A stretch of DNA of 64,000 nucleotides from Vibrio owensii CAIM 1854 = LMG 25443 (GTDB lineage: Bacteria; Pseudomonadota; Gammaproteobacteria; Enterobacterales; Vibrionaceae): positions 1 to 64,000 of the forward strand of contig NZ_JPRD01000049.1 in NCBI RefSeq assembly GCF_000817815.1, in the 5' to 3' direction. Position 1 is the first letter of the stretch; each line of letters starts with the position of its first letter. The notes under the pieces were generated by a model that made no database searches, had not been told where the DNA came from, and saw only the letters and a list, made by a program, of their open reading frames with translations. Positions 1-7,499 of this stretch are shown here, piece after piece. A program made the translations under genes and the position numbers.

Positions 1-402
1 GTCGATGATATTGAGGCGGTCGAGTTGAGCTAGCTTTTGTATCAGCTCTAACTCATCAAAGGTGTATTGCTCGATGATTTGTTCGAAGCGATAACCATTG
101 ACCACACAAACCGCAACCAACAATAAGCCTTTATCATCAACCAACTGTTTTTCTTGTTCTAGCGTGAGCGACTCCAGCCCTTTGTTGTGTGCTGCTGCCA
201 GTTTAAATAGCTCTGCCATTTCTAACCCAATCAGCTGACAGATACGCTCCAAGCGGTCGAGGCTGATTTGACTGCCTTCTGCCAATAAGCGTTTTACTGA
301 GCCCTCGCTTAGCTCCAAATGCTGTGCGACATCGACATAGTGCAAACCAGACTGCTTGAGCTGGCGTTTGAGCTCTTTAATTAGGTCGTGACTTTCCGAC
401 AT
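1..402 (-). CDS. XRE-family HTH transcriptional regulator (3' end outside window)
   Basis: The first 134 codons are present and the frame is still open at the window edge. The N-terminal ~70 residues read as a Cro/CI-type helix-turn-helix: the stretches VDVAQHLELSEGSVKRLLAE and LDRLERICQLIGLEMAELF fit HTH_3/XRE, with a small serine/glycine turn before the recognition helix. The rest is Leu- and Glu-rich and of unknown function. The ATG lies 1 nt beyond the stop codon of the HD-domain gene, so the two are probably one transcript, possibly translationally coupled. The target genes cannot be told from the sequence. Confidence 0.8.
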   Translation of the reverse strand, partial: MSESHDLIKELKRQLKQSGLHYVDVAQHLELSEGSVKRLLAEGSQISLDRLERICQLIGLEMAELFKLAAAHNKGLESLTLEQEKQLVDDKGLLLVAVCVVNGYRFEQIIEQYTFDELELIQKLAQLDRLNIID

Positions 403-403
403 A

Positions 404-1057
404 TTAACCTTCTACTTCTTGGCGCAACTGATCTAGGTAAGACTGCATAAACGCTTTACGCTTCAAACCTTCTTCATAGGCTGCTTTGGTGTTCATCGTC
501 TCGACTATTTTAAACAATTTGGTTTGGAAATGATCGATGGTGAATCGTTTATCTTCCAATTCTCGATGCTCTGCAAACATGTCCTGTTCGTTATATAAGA
601 CGGCATCAAACAACGTGCTCACTTGAATACAACGTGTCACACCAATTGCGCCAAGCGCGTCTAAGCGGTCTGCGTCTTGGACGACCTGAGCTTCCAAAGT
701 ATTAGGTGTAATGTTGGCGCTAAAGCTGTGAGATTCTATAGCGTGGGCGATAGCGTCATGGTATTGAGCAGGGTAGTCGATGCTTTCTAGAAACGAAATC
801 GCTTTGGTTGCCGCAATTGTTGAGCTTTGCTTACGGTTCGGGTGATCTTTTGGGTAAGTAAAGCAATCGTGCAGATACGCAGCAGGCAATACAACGGCTA
901 AATCTGCGCCTTCTTGTTCTGCTAGCTGACGAGCGGTTTTGACTACGCGTCGGACGTGACTGAGGTCGTGAGCGGCATCAGTTTGCATCTCTTGCTGCAT
1001 AAACTGTAGGAACTGAGGCTCAAATTGGCTGAGCTCAGCTAGGTTAAGTTGAGACAT
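404..1057 (-). CDS. HD-domain metal-dependent phosphohydrolase (YedJ-like)
   Basis: A 217-residue cytoplasmic protein with the HD signature in order: an H in AHDLSHVRR near residue 34, the HD pair in AAYLHDCFTYP near residue 64, and a distal D in QVVQDADRLDALG near residue 130. Length and spacing resemble the YedJ group of HD hydrolases, which act on phosphomonoester or nucleotide substrates; the substrate here is unknown. It is the first gene of a two-gene unit with the XRE regulator and follows a terminator that separates it from the lipoprotein gene upstream. Confidence 0.82.
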   Translation of the reverse strand: MSQLNLAELSQFEPQFLQFMQQEMQTDAAHDLSHVRRVVKTARQLAEQEGADLAVVLPAAYLHDCFTYPKDHPNRKQSSTIAATKAISFLESIDYPAQYHDAIAHAIESHSFSANITPNTLEAQVVQDADRLDALGAIGVTRCIQVSTLFDAVLYNEQDMFAEHRELEDKRFTIDHFQTKLFKIVETMNTKAAYEEGLKRKAFMQSYLDQLRQEVEG

Positions 1058-1073
1058 GGATTTCTTCTAAAAA

Positions 1074-1109
1074 ATAAAGGCTTAGACAGAGTATGCCTAA
1101 GCCTTTATT
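1074..1109 (-). terminator. Rho-independent terminator of the glycine-zipper lipoprotein gene
   Basis: Inverted repeat with arms AATAAAGGCTTAG and CTAAGCCTTTATT around an 11-nt loop. On the minus strand it is followed by a T-rich run, and it sits between the lipoprotein stop and the HD-gene start. Confidence 0.8.
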
Positions 1110-1163
1110 AAATTGCCAAATGAGACGTTGTTATTGAGATGTTGCGAAGAAAGCCTTGTTGTT

Positions 1164-1934
1164 TTACTGGGTGCGAGTGAATCGGAACGTTTGTACTTTT
1201 TGTTCTGCTCCGTCGATGTAAGCGTAGCTATCGATGGTCCAAACGTTTGGACCTGCAAAACCTAGCTCGACACGCACATCACCCGTTGGAATACCTTGGT
1301 AAATGACGTCGTTAATGTTCATCGGGTAGAAGTTGTAGCGATGGTTTTGTGATTGTTGTTCACCAGCAAAAGCAACCGATACATCTTTTGCTTCATTAGT
1401 CAGCGTTAGTTGGTAGCCTGCTTGTGGATCGAACGTGAACGCGGCATTAAGGTCAACGCCTTGCGAGTTGGTCACCTTAACATTTGCTTCTGTTGTTTTT
1501 GCTAGTGAGCCGTGTGCCGACAGACCTTCTAAACCTTTAAAGTCGCGATTGTGGTTCTGGATATTTACGTTCCAATCACCAACAAAGTTATCGATCTCTT
1601 GCCACTGCTGCGGGGCATTGGTTGCTGCTGTGTTCTGACCACCGTTAATACCACTAATCGCGTCATTGCGGCTGTCGTGGCGAATGTTGTCACGGTTATT
1701 GTGAATATCCGCGCCAGCACCTGCGACACCACCGGCTACACCACCCGCAACTGCGCCTTTCACGGCGAGCTCAGCATCACCCGTCAAAGCGCCCATAGTC
1801 AGACCTAAAAGTGCACCACCTGCAGCGCCTTGTTTTGTTAATGCGTTTGGATCATCTTCTCCCGGAGTCACGCATCCTGCAAGTAGGGGAAGAGATAGCG
1901 CCGCGACCAATGTAGTTTTGTTGAAAATGTTCAT
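1164..1934 (-). CDS. Glycine-zipper outer-membrane-type lipoprotein
   Basis: About 256 residues. A short signal peptide ends in the lipobox LLAGC, so the protein is probably lipidated. Residues ~35-75 form a Gly/Ala-rich hydrophobic pair (GAAGGALLGLTMGALTG and AVKGAVAGGVAGGVAGAG) typical of the glycine-zipper 2TM family (SlyB/OmpA-like). The C-terminal ~140 residues look like a beta-rich soluble domain with no family I recognise. A GTG three codons upstream keeps the frame open, but GGAG ends right against it and is 8 nt from the ATG at 1934, so the ATG is preferred. It has its own terminator and no operon partners. Confidence 0.8.
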   Translation of the reverse strand: MNIFNKTTLVAALSLPLLAGCVTPGEDDPNALTKQGAAGGALLGLTMGALTGDAELAVKGAVAGGVAGGVAGAGADIHNNRDNIRHDSRNDAISGINGGQNTAATNAPQQWQEIDNFVGDWNVNIQNHNRDFKGLEGLSAHGSLAKTTEANVKVTNSQGVDLNAAFTFDPQAGYQLTLTNEAKDVSVAFAGEQQSQNHRYNFYPMNINDVIYQGIPTGDVRVELGFAGPNVWTIDSYAYIDGAEQKVQTFRFTRTQ

Positions 1935-2469
1935 GTATTTCACTCCGAGATGTTTGGTTCGAAGCTATTATTGAACGCTGTTTGATTAGGAATCCACTTA
2001 TCTCGCTGATAACCGACAGTTATCACGCAAAAGTTTTGTTTACTATAGGGCTCAAAGTTTTTCTGTTTGGCTCGAGTTGAGGGAAGCAAAGAAAAGGGTC
2101 AACATTGCTGTTGACCCTAGGTTTTGTTTTATTCTTTATTTTATAAGCACTAATTTTGACGTTGTTAGTGTTAAATCTGTGTTTGGGCGATTTGTGGCTT
2201 TTTAGTATAAAGCTCAACTAACTCCCTAACTTTAGTGTTTGTTACGAAGGAGTGCAAATATTTATTACGCAAACTGTCTATATTTTGAAATTTAATTTGA
2301 ATGCAATTCACAAAATTTCACATTCAAAAACACATTCAAACCACGAAGTGTCTCAAGTTTGAGCCCACCATAATTAGGATCTATCTTTCATGATCCAGAT
2401 CAGTATTGATATCTCTTTAGAGGGATAGCATTCACGCGAAAATTGATAATTATAAATTGAGTCCGAGAT
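1935..2469. other. Gene-poor AT-rich intergenic region with one strong hairpin
   Basis: No credible coding region. It contains the promoter region of the lipoprotein, a strong hairpin at 2097-2118 listed separately, and near 2300-2340 a short direct repeat of ACATTCAAA. A 64-codon minus-strand frame crosses the hairpin, is rich in Lys and Asn and has no ribosome-binding site; I do not treat it as a gene. Confidence 0.6.
2090..2122. terminator. Orphan bidirectional terminator-like hairpin
   Basis: Arms GGGTCAACA and TGTTGACCC with a 4-nt loop. On both strands a T-rich run follows (TTTTGTTTT on plus after a short gap, TTTTCTTTG on minus). No annotated gene ends here in either direction, so it may end an unannotated small transcript. 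Confidence 0.55.
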
Positions 2470-2652
2470 ATGCAGGATTTATATGAGCTAGAACGTAAGT
2501 TGGTGGAATACGGCGCAGATATGAAAGGCTTAAAGGTTGTACCTGCCATTGTTGATGAAGATGGCAAGGTTGTCTATTTAGGGAATACGCCTTCGTTGCT
2601 AAGGAATGTCATTAGTTGCCGTAGACACCTAACACAGCGCGTGAAGAAATAA
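2470..2652 (+). CDS. Small hypothetical protein, 60 residues
   Basis: A compact frame encoding a charged 60-residue protein with no membrane segment or signal peptide; the central part (VVPAIVDEDGKVVYLGN) could form a small beta hairpin. I do not recognise a family. In its favour, the frame ends 5 nt before a strong terminator and its composition is ordinary for Vibrio proteins. Against it, the ribosome-binding site is weak (GAGTCCGAG before the ATG). It stands alone, convergent with codA. Confidence 0.5.
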   Translation: MQDLYELERKLVEYGADMKGLKVVPAIVDEDGKVVYLGNTPSLLRNVISCRRHLTQRVKK

Positions 2653-2687
2653 AAAAAGGGTCTGATTTAATCAGACCCTTTTTTTGT
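2651..2687. terminator. Bidirectional terminator between the small ORF and codA
   Basis: A-run, then GGGTCTGATTTAATCAGACC completed by one more C as a perfect stem with a minimal loop, then seven T. It is symmetric, so it serves both the plus-strand small ORF and codA on the minus strand. Confidence 0.9.
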
Positions 2688-2702
2688 TTAAAAGCTCAGT
2701 GA

Positions 2703-3980
2703 TTAGCGCTTGTAAGTCACTTGCTCTTGCTCACCAAGGTGAATGTGTGTTGTCGCAGGCTGTGTTTCTGCAATCACTTTACCGTGACGAACAGAGTAGC
2801 GAACCGGAACTTGGCGACGTACTGCGTCAAACCCATTTTCTGCAGGAAGAATCAGTAAACTACCTGGCTTACCTGTTTCAATGCCGTGCTTGTCTTGAAT
2901 ATTCAGTGTACGTGCTGAATTCGTGCTGATCAGATCCAGTGAGTTGTTGATTTGGTCGTAACCCATCACCTGACACACGTGCAGACCCATATGCAGCACT
3001 TGTAGCATGTTTGCAGTACCTAGTGGGTACCAAGGGTCAAATACATCATCGTGACCAAAACAGACGTTGATGTTGGCATTCAGCATTTCTTTCACACGAG
3101 TCACACCACGGCGTTTCGGGTAATCATCGAAGCGGCCTTGAAGGTGAATGTTCACCAATGGGTTTGCAACGAAGTTGATGCCAGACATGCGTAGCAGACG
3201 GAACAGGCGAGATGCGTAAGCACCGTTGTAAGAGCCCATAGCCGTTGTATGGCTTGCAGTTACCTTGTGGCCCATGTTGAACTTGTGCGCTAGCGCTGCA
3301 AGCGTTTCAACAAAACGTGATTGCTCGTCATCGATCTCATCACAGTGTACGTCGATCAAACGGTCGTATTTCTGTGCCAGTTCGAAAACATAGTGCAGAG
3401 ACTCGATGCCGTACTCACGAGTGAATTCAAAGTGAGGGATTGCACCAATAACGTCAGCACCTAGTTGAACTGCTTCTTCTAGCAATTCTTTACCGTTCGG
3501 GTAAGACAAAATGCCTTCTTGTGGAAACGCAACGATTTGGATGTCTACCCACTCTTTCATTTCTTCACGAACTTCTACCATCGCTTTTAGGGCAATTAGG
3601 GTAGGGTCAGAAACGTCAACGTGAGTACGAACGTGCTGTACGCCGTTTGCAATTTGCCACTTAAGTGTTTGCTTTGCGCGTGATTTCACGTCTTCAATCG
3701 ACAGCGTTTCTTTGCGTTCAGCCCAACGCTCGATACCTTCGAAAAGCGTACCAGAGATGTTCCAGCTTGGTTCACCGGCGGTTTGCGTGGTGTCTAGGTG
3801 AATGTGCGGCTCACAGAAAGGAGCGACAGCCATGCCGCCCTCCGCATCAAGAACATCACCTGTGTAATTTAGTTCTACATTATTGTCTTCAATACGCTTG
3901 AATTGACCATCCTCAATCAAAATTTGCTGGAGACCTTCCTGTCCCTTTAGCGTTGCGTTCTTGATCAATAGTGTCGTCAT
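2703..3980 (-). CDS. codA: Cytosine deaminase
   Basis: 425 residues, the length of E. coli CodA, and alignable with it by eye along almost its whole length. It hydrolyses cytosine to uracil and ammonia for pyrimidine salvage in the cytoplasm. Visible amidohydrolase features: the metal-binding EPHIHLDTTQTAGEPSWN near residue 60, the DVHCDEIDDEQSRFVET segment with metal and catalytic residues near 215, SHTTAMGSYNGAYASR after it, and FGHDDVFDPWYPLGTANM with the metal-ligand Asp near 314. The ATG has AGGAACC upstream. It lies 9 nt after codB, the same order as the E. coli codBA operon. Confidence 0.96.
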   Translation of the reverse strand: MTTLLIKNATLKGQEGLQQILIEDGQFKRIEDNNVELNYTGDVLDAEGGMAVAPFCEPHIHLDTTQTAGEPSWNISGTLFEGIERWAERKETLSIEDVKSRAKQTLKWQIANGVQHVRTHVDVSDPTLIALKAMVEVREEMKEWVDIQIVAFPQEGILSYPNGKELLEEAVQLGADVIGAIPHFEFTREYGIESLHYVFELAQKYDRLIDVHCDEIDDEQSRFVETLAALAHKFNMGHKVTASHTTAMGSYNGAYASRLFRLLRMSGINFVANPLVNIHLQGRFDDYPKRRGVTRVKEMLNANINVCFGHDDVFDPWYPLGTANMLQVLHMGLHVCQVMGYDQINNSLDLISTNSARTLNIQDKHGIETGKPGSLLILPAENGFDAVRRQVPVRYSVRHGKVIAETQPATTHIHLGEQEQVTYKR

Positions 3981-3989
3981 GATGGTTCC

Positions 3990-5228
3990 TTACGCTGGCT
4001 GTTGTGCCAGTGTCTTTTTATTAAGAATAGGATTTAGAATCAGGTAGCTGATTGTGCCGCCTAGTACCGCATTCACAGGCACGATACCCGGAAGGAAGTG
4101 ACCTGCTGCAACACCAATCGCCACAGCGATAATGCCAGCCCAGTTAACCGTTTGGAACTCTGCTGCTGCGAAATTTGTGTAACGTTTACGGTTCATGAAG
4201 AAGTCCGCAATGATTACGCCGCCAATTGGTGGAATTGCAAGCGATAGGAAGGTTAACCAGCCTACAAAGTTATTGTACAACCATAGTGCACACAATGTAC
4301 CTACTAAACCGTTCGCCATTGAGATGTATTTACTTGGCAAACCAGTGATGTTGGAAAAGCCTAGACCCGATGCGTAAAGCGCGTTGTCGTTGGTTGTCCA
4401 GATGTTCAAGCCAAGAACGATGATAGCTGGAATAAGAAGACCTTGCGCGATCATCACTTCTGAAATGTCCGATTGACCGGTTACCGCTGCACCAGCTGCG
4501 CCGAAGATGAACATTAGTGAGTTACCGATAAAGAACGCCACCATCGTGACCATCACTGCGCCTTTTGGCTTCTTGCCGAATCGAACAAAGTCTGCGGTTA
4601 GGGTACCCGCACTGATGAACGAGCCAACCACCATTGCTAGCGCTACTGAAAAGTCGATAGGTTGTGCCGGTTGTACTTTTTGCAGTTCAGCCACGCCGCC
4701 AACACTGTTTACTGCTTCAATCACAGAGTAACCGCCAAGAAGGGCAATCGCCGGAACTGCAATCGCAGATAACACCATAAGCGCAGAGATGCCGAAGTAA
4801 ACCGTTGCGGTCATGAGTAGACCAGAAATGATTATAAGCGTGTTTGTATCGATGCCTGTTGCTTTGTTTACTGGAATCGCAAACATTGCTACGCCAACAC
4901 CAAACCAACCAACTTGTGTACCGCCAAGAAGTGCGGAGGGAAGCCAAGAGCCTTTAGAGCCAAAAGAGAAACGAGCAAGGAGGTGAGTGGAGAGACCAGT
5001 AGAAGCGCCGATGTAACCGAGGAAAGAAGTGTAGATACCGAGGATTAGGTTACCAATGAGAACAGCGAGGAAGAAATCATCAAAAGAAAGGCCAGTACCG
5101 AGCGAGCCGCCCGTCCACATACTTGCGGAGAAGAAAGTGAGTCCCAACATAACCATGGTTAATGATGCCACGCCCTTTCTGGCAGTGTTAGGAACCGGTC
5201 CGAGACTGTAGTTATTGTCTGCAGCCAT
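3990..5228 (-). CDS. codB: Cytosine permease
   Basis: A polytopic inner-membrane protein of the NCS1 nucleobase:cation symporter family with about 12 hydrophobic segments, which takes up cytosine for CodA. The N-terminal NYSLGPVPNTARKGVASLT is typical of CodB. The longest frame begins 14 codons further upstream, but the ATG at 5228 has a clear GGAGG at 5234-5238 and gives 412 residues, close to the family length, so I use it. It is the first gene of the codBA pair, with a sigma-70 promoter about 55 nt upstream. Confidence 0.95.
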   Translation of the reverse strand: MAADNNYSLGPVPNTARKGVASLTMVMLGLTFFSASMWTGGSLGTGLSFDDFFLAVLIGNLILGIYTSFLGYIGASTGLSTHLLARFSFGSKGSWLPSALLGGTQVGWFGVGVAMFAIPVNKATGIDTNTLIIISGLLMTATVYFGISALMVLSAIAVPAIALLGGYSVIEAVNSVGGVAELQKVQPAQPIDFSVALAMVVGSFISAGTLTADFVRFGKKPKGAVMVTMVAFFIGNSLMFIFGAAGAAVTGQSDISEVMIAQGLLIPAIIVLGLNIWTTNDNALYASGLGFSNITGLPSKYISMANGLVGTLCALWLYNNFVGWLTFLSLAIPPIGGVIIADFFMNRKRYTNFAAAEFQTVNWAGIIAVAIGVAAGHFLPGIVPVNAVLGGTISYLILNPILNKKTLAQQPA

Positions 5229-5290
5229 TTTTACCTCCGCATAAAAATTAAAACTAATTATAGATCCCAATTTCTGGGCAAACGGCGCGT

Positions 5291-5318
5291 ATTATCGTGA
5301 TGTAAATCTCATAGTCAA
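5291..5318 (-). promoter_or_regulatory. Sigma-70-type promoter of codBA
   Basis: On the minus strand TTGACT (5318-5313), a 16-bp spacer, then GATAAT (5296-5291), placing the start of transcription near 5284, about 56 nt before the codB ATG. Found by inspection, not by measurement. Confidence 0.65.
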
Positions 5319-5541
5319 TGAGTTTTTTGTCATTTAAACGTTCACTCAAGTCTTTGTGTTTTTTTATTCCATTAAAAACATAAGGTTATGTTTTATTTGA
5401 AGAGCAAAAAAGTTTGTTAATTGATTGCTTCATGCAAGAGTAATCTGTCATGAAATCGGTATCATTGAGCACTTTCTTATATCACCTTTGCTTTACACGC
5501 TTTCTTTATAAACTCAACCATTGTTACCTCTTATGTTTTTT

Positions 5542-5557
5542 AAGCAAACGTTTTCTT
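5542..5557. promoter_or_regulatory. PurR-type operator upstream of codBA
   Basis: AAGCAAACGTTTTCTT matches 14 of 16 positions of the PurR consensus ACGCAAACGTTTTCGT. PurR represses codBA in E. coli. The box lies about 260 bp upstream of the putative codBA start, further than a classical operator, so it may serve another promoter or act by looping. It has no other downstream gene on either side except codBA. Confidence 0.5.
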
Positions 5558-5806
5558 TCTGGTTGGGTGTTGTGTTGCGCATAAATTAAACATAATTAAG
5601 TTTAATCACTGATGTTTATGCGGCTTAAATAAGGAATATAGTCTCAGGTGGTTATTTTTAATGGTTAACTTGGCGAAATCTGGAGTGAAATCGTTTGTAA
5701 GTTTTAGGGGTTTTGACTTTGATACTGGGATTTTGCTGCAGCTTGAATAGAGAGTACTGAGTGCGAGAAGGAGGAAGGCGAAGAAAGGAATCAGGAAAAC
5801 ACAGAT

Positions 5807-5841
5807 AAAAAAATAGCCAACCGCAAAGAGTGCGAATGGCT
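5807..5841 (-). terminator. Terminator of the qrr RNA
   Basis: On the minus strand AGCCA-TTCGCA, CTCT loop, TTGCG-GTTGGCT, then ATTTTTTT. It forms the 3' stem-loop of the Qrr RNA, as in all known members. Confidence 0.88.
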
Positions 5842-5915
5842 TATATACTTGTGAACAAATTCAAGTTCACTAACAACGTCAGTTGGCTAGGTGACCCTCG
5901 GCTTAAGAAGGGTCA
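5808..5915 (-). ncRNA. qrr: Qrr quorum-regulatory small RNA
   Basis: About 108 nt. The minus strand starts TGACCC, forms the first stem-loop (GTGACCC ... GGGTCAC around TTCTTAAGCCGA), continues into the invariant Qrr core CCTAGCCAACTGACGTTGTT, has a second stem-loop (GTGAAC ... GTTCAC), and ends in a Rho-independent terminator. Qrr RNAs are Hfq-dependent and base-pair with luxR/hapR, aphA and luxO mRNAs; phosphorylated LuxO with RpoN switches them on at low cell density. The 5' end is set by a sigma-54 promoter exactly 12 nt upstream, and two LuxO sites lie further up. Harveyi-clade species carry several qrr paralogues; I do not assign the number. It lies between mgtE and codBA. Confidence 0.95.
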
Positions 5916-5923
5916 CTATAGAT

Positions 5924-5942
5924 AATGCAGTTAGCGTGCCAA
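5924..5942 (-). promoter_or_regulatory. Sigma-54 (RpoN) promoter of qrr
   Basis: Minus-strand TTGGCACGCTAACTGCATT: GG at -24 and GC at -12 with the obligatory 10-nt separation, an excellent match to TGGCAC-N5-TTGCA. The resulting start at 5915 coincides with the known Qrr 5' end TGACCC. Confidence 0.93.
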
Positions 5943-6003
5943 CTTTAAAACCACCGTAAAAACGCGGTTTCTGTGATATAGGTTGCCTAATTTATTGTGT
6001 TAA

Positions 6004-6016
6004 TTGCAAAATGCAA
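6004..6016. promoter_or_regulatory. LuxO binding site 1
   Basis: TTGCAAAATGCAA is a perfect match to the LuxO consensus TTGCA-WWW-TGCAA, centred about 95 bp upstream of the qrr start, the usual enhancer distance. Confidence 0.9.
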
Positions 6017-6023
6017 ATGCGGA

Positions 6024-6036
6024 TTGCAATTTGTAA
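6024..6036. promoter_or_regulatory. LuxO binding site 2
   Basis: TTGCAATTTGTAA differs from the LuxO consensus at one position. It is centred 20 bp (about two helical turns) upstream of site 1, on the same DNA face. Confidence 0.82.
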
Positions 6037-6078
6037 TTAATATGCTAATGATGAATTAATTAACAAGGGCAATCATTT

Positions 6079-7425
6079 TTACAACATTACTAGGCTGGCA
6101 GTACCCAAGAAAGCAAAGAAACCGACGACATCAGTAACGGTCGTCAGGATGACTGAACCTGCCAAGGCTGGGTCTAGCTTTAGTTTATCCAGAACAATAG
6201 GGATCAGAACGCCAAATAATGCTGCGGTAACGATATTGACGATGATGGCCAACGCGATGGTTCCACCTAGAACGGGAGATTGGAACCAAAGTCCTGCTAA
6301 CCCACCGATGATCAGCGCCCACAACAAAGCGTTAAGAGAGCCGATACCCAGTTCGTTTTTAAGCAGCGCAAAACGGTTACCTGGGGTGATCTGATTTAAT
6401 GCCATAGCACGAACCATCAAGGTCAGTGTTTGACTGCCCGCAATCCCCCCCATAGAGGCGACGATTGGCATCAGAACAGCAAGAGCAACCACTTGTGAAA
6501 TCACGTCTTCAAACAAACCGATGGTGACAGAGGCTAGAATTGCAGTCAGTAAGTTGATACCGAGCCAAACGCCGCGCTTTTGCGAGCTCTTTAGAGTAGG
6601 CGCGAACAAGTCATCGCCCTCATCCATACCGGTACCCGCCATCAAGCGTGCTTCGTAGATTTCACGTTGCGTGCTCAGAGCAAACTGCCAATCTACTTCC
6701 CCAATTAAGGTTTGGTCAGCATCCGTCACTGGCAAAGCAGGAAGAGGGCTGTGCTCTAGCGCTTCGACCGCTTCTGGTAACTCCATTTTACTGTCGAGTA
6801 CTGTGACGGTTTCTATCGCTAAGGTTTTAAGGCGAACGTCTTCCTCACTACGCAAGATTTCATAGTAGTTCACCGCGCCACGAAACTGTTTCTTACGGTT
6901 GATGAGATACACTTGTTGCGGTGTATCGTAGCTGTAACGCTCCATTAGGCGTCGAGCTTTGCCAACCGTGATATTAAAAGGGAGGGTGATGATCTTACGC
7001 TCAGCCCAGCGGCCAAGTTCTTCGTCTTCGTATTCATTTGCTTGATCGTAGAGGTCGAGTTCATCTTTCTCAATCAGTTCTAACGCTTCATTGATAAACT
7101 CTTCAGGCAGAGAGTCTGCCCATTCGATCAGAGATAAGTTATCTAGCTTGGCTAAGGTAAGCTTTAACTCAACTTCAGAAAGCGCTTCGATGATCGAAAG
7201 ACGCACTTCTGCACGCATTTCGGTTAGCACATCGATGTGCAGTTCCATAGGTAACGCACGCCACAAGCGCACACGATCATCGATCGGGAAGGCTTCGAGG
7301 ATCAATGCAACCGCACCGGGCTCGAGACCGCATTCGATAGAATCATTCAAAGCGGTGACTTGTTCCGCTTCGTCTGCTTGGACAATTTGTTCGATTAGAG
7401 TGGAGAGGTCTTGAAACTTACTCAC
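6079..7425 (-). CDS. mgtE: Magnesium transporter MgtE
   Basis: 448 residues, the normal length. The order is an acidic MgtE_N helical domain (to ~residue 130), two CBS motifs (~135-255) that sense cytoplasmic Mg2+, a connecting helix, and five C-terminal membrane helices with the pore signature PIVASMGGIAGSQTLTLMVR. It is a gated Mg2+ channel of the inner membrane. The start is GTG at 7425, with a GGGGTG-like ribosome-binding site. It is followed 40 bp later by the LuxO sites of qrr; no terminator is obvious between them. Confidence 0.93.
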   Translation of the reverse strand: MSKFQDLSTLIEQIVQADEAEQVTALNDSIECGLEPGAVALILEAFPIDDRVRLWRALPMELHIDVLTEMRAEVRLSIIEALSEVELKLTLAKLDNLSLIEWADSLPEEFINEALELIEKDELDLYDQANEYEDEELGRWAERKIITLPFNITVGKARRLMERYSYDTPQQVYLINRKKQFRGAVNYYEILRSEEDVRLKTLAIETVTVLDSKMELPEAVEALEHSPLPALPVTDADQTLIGEVDWQFALSTQREIYEARLMAGTGMDEGDDLFAPTLKSSQKRGVWLGINLLTAILASVTIGLFEDVISQVVALAVLMPIVASMGGIAGSQTLTLMVRAMALNQITPGNRFALLKNELGIGSLNALLWALIIGGLAGLWFQSPVLGGTIALAIIVNIVTAALFGVLIPIVLDKLKLDPALAGSVILTTVTDVVGFFAFLGTASLVML

Positions 7426-7499
7426 CGAGCACCCCGACAGTCAGATTATTCTTATAGGCAGCTGATCAAGGTACTCGAAAATAGCAGAAAAACAATAGC

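Noticed and set aside
2023..2217. 64-codon minus-strand open frame
   Set aside because: Lys/Asn-rich, crosses a strong hairpin, no ribosome-binding site, AT-rich intergenic location.
5660..5749. 29-codon ATG frame between codB and qrr
   Set aside because: No ribosome-binding site, no recognisable sequence, better explained as regulatory DNA.
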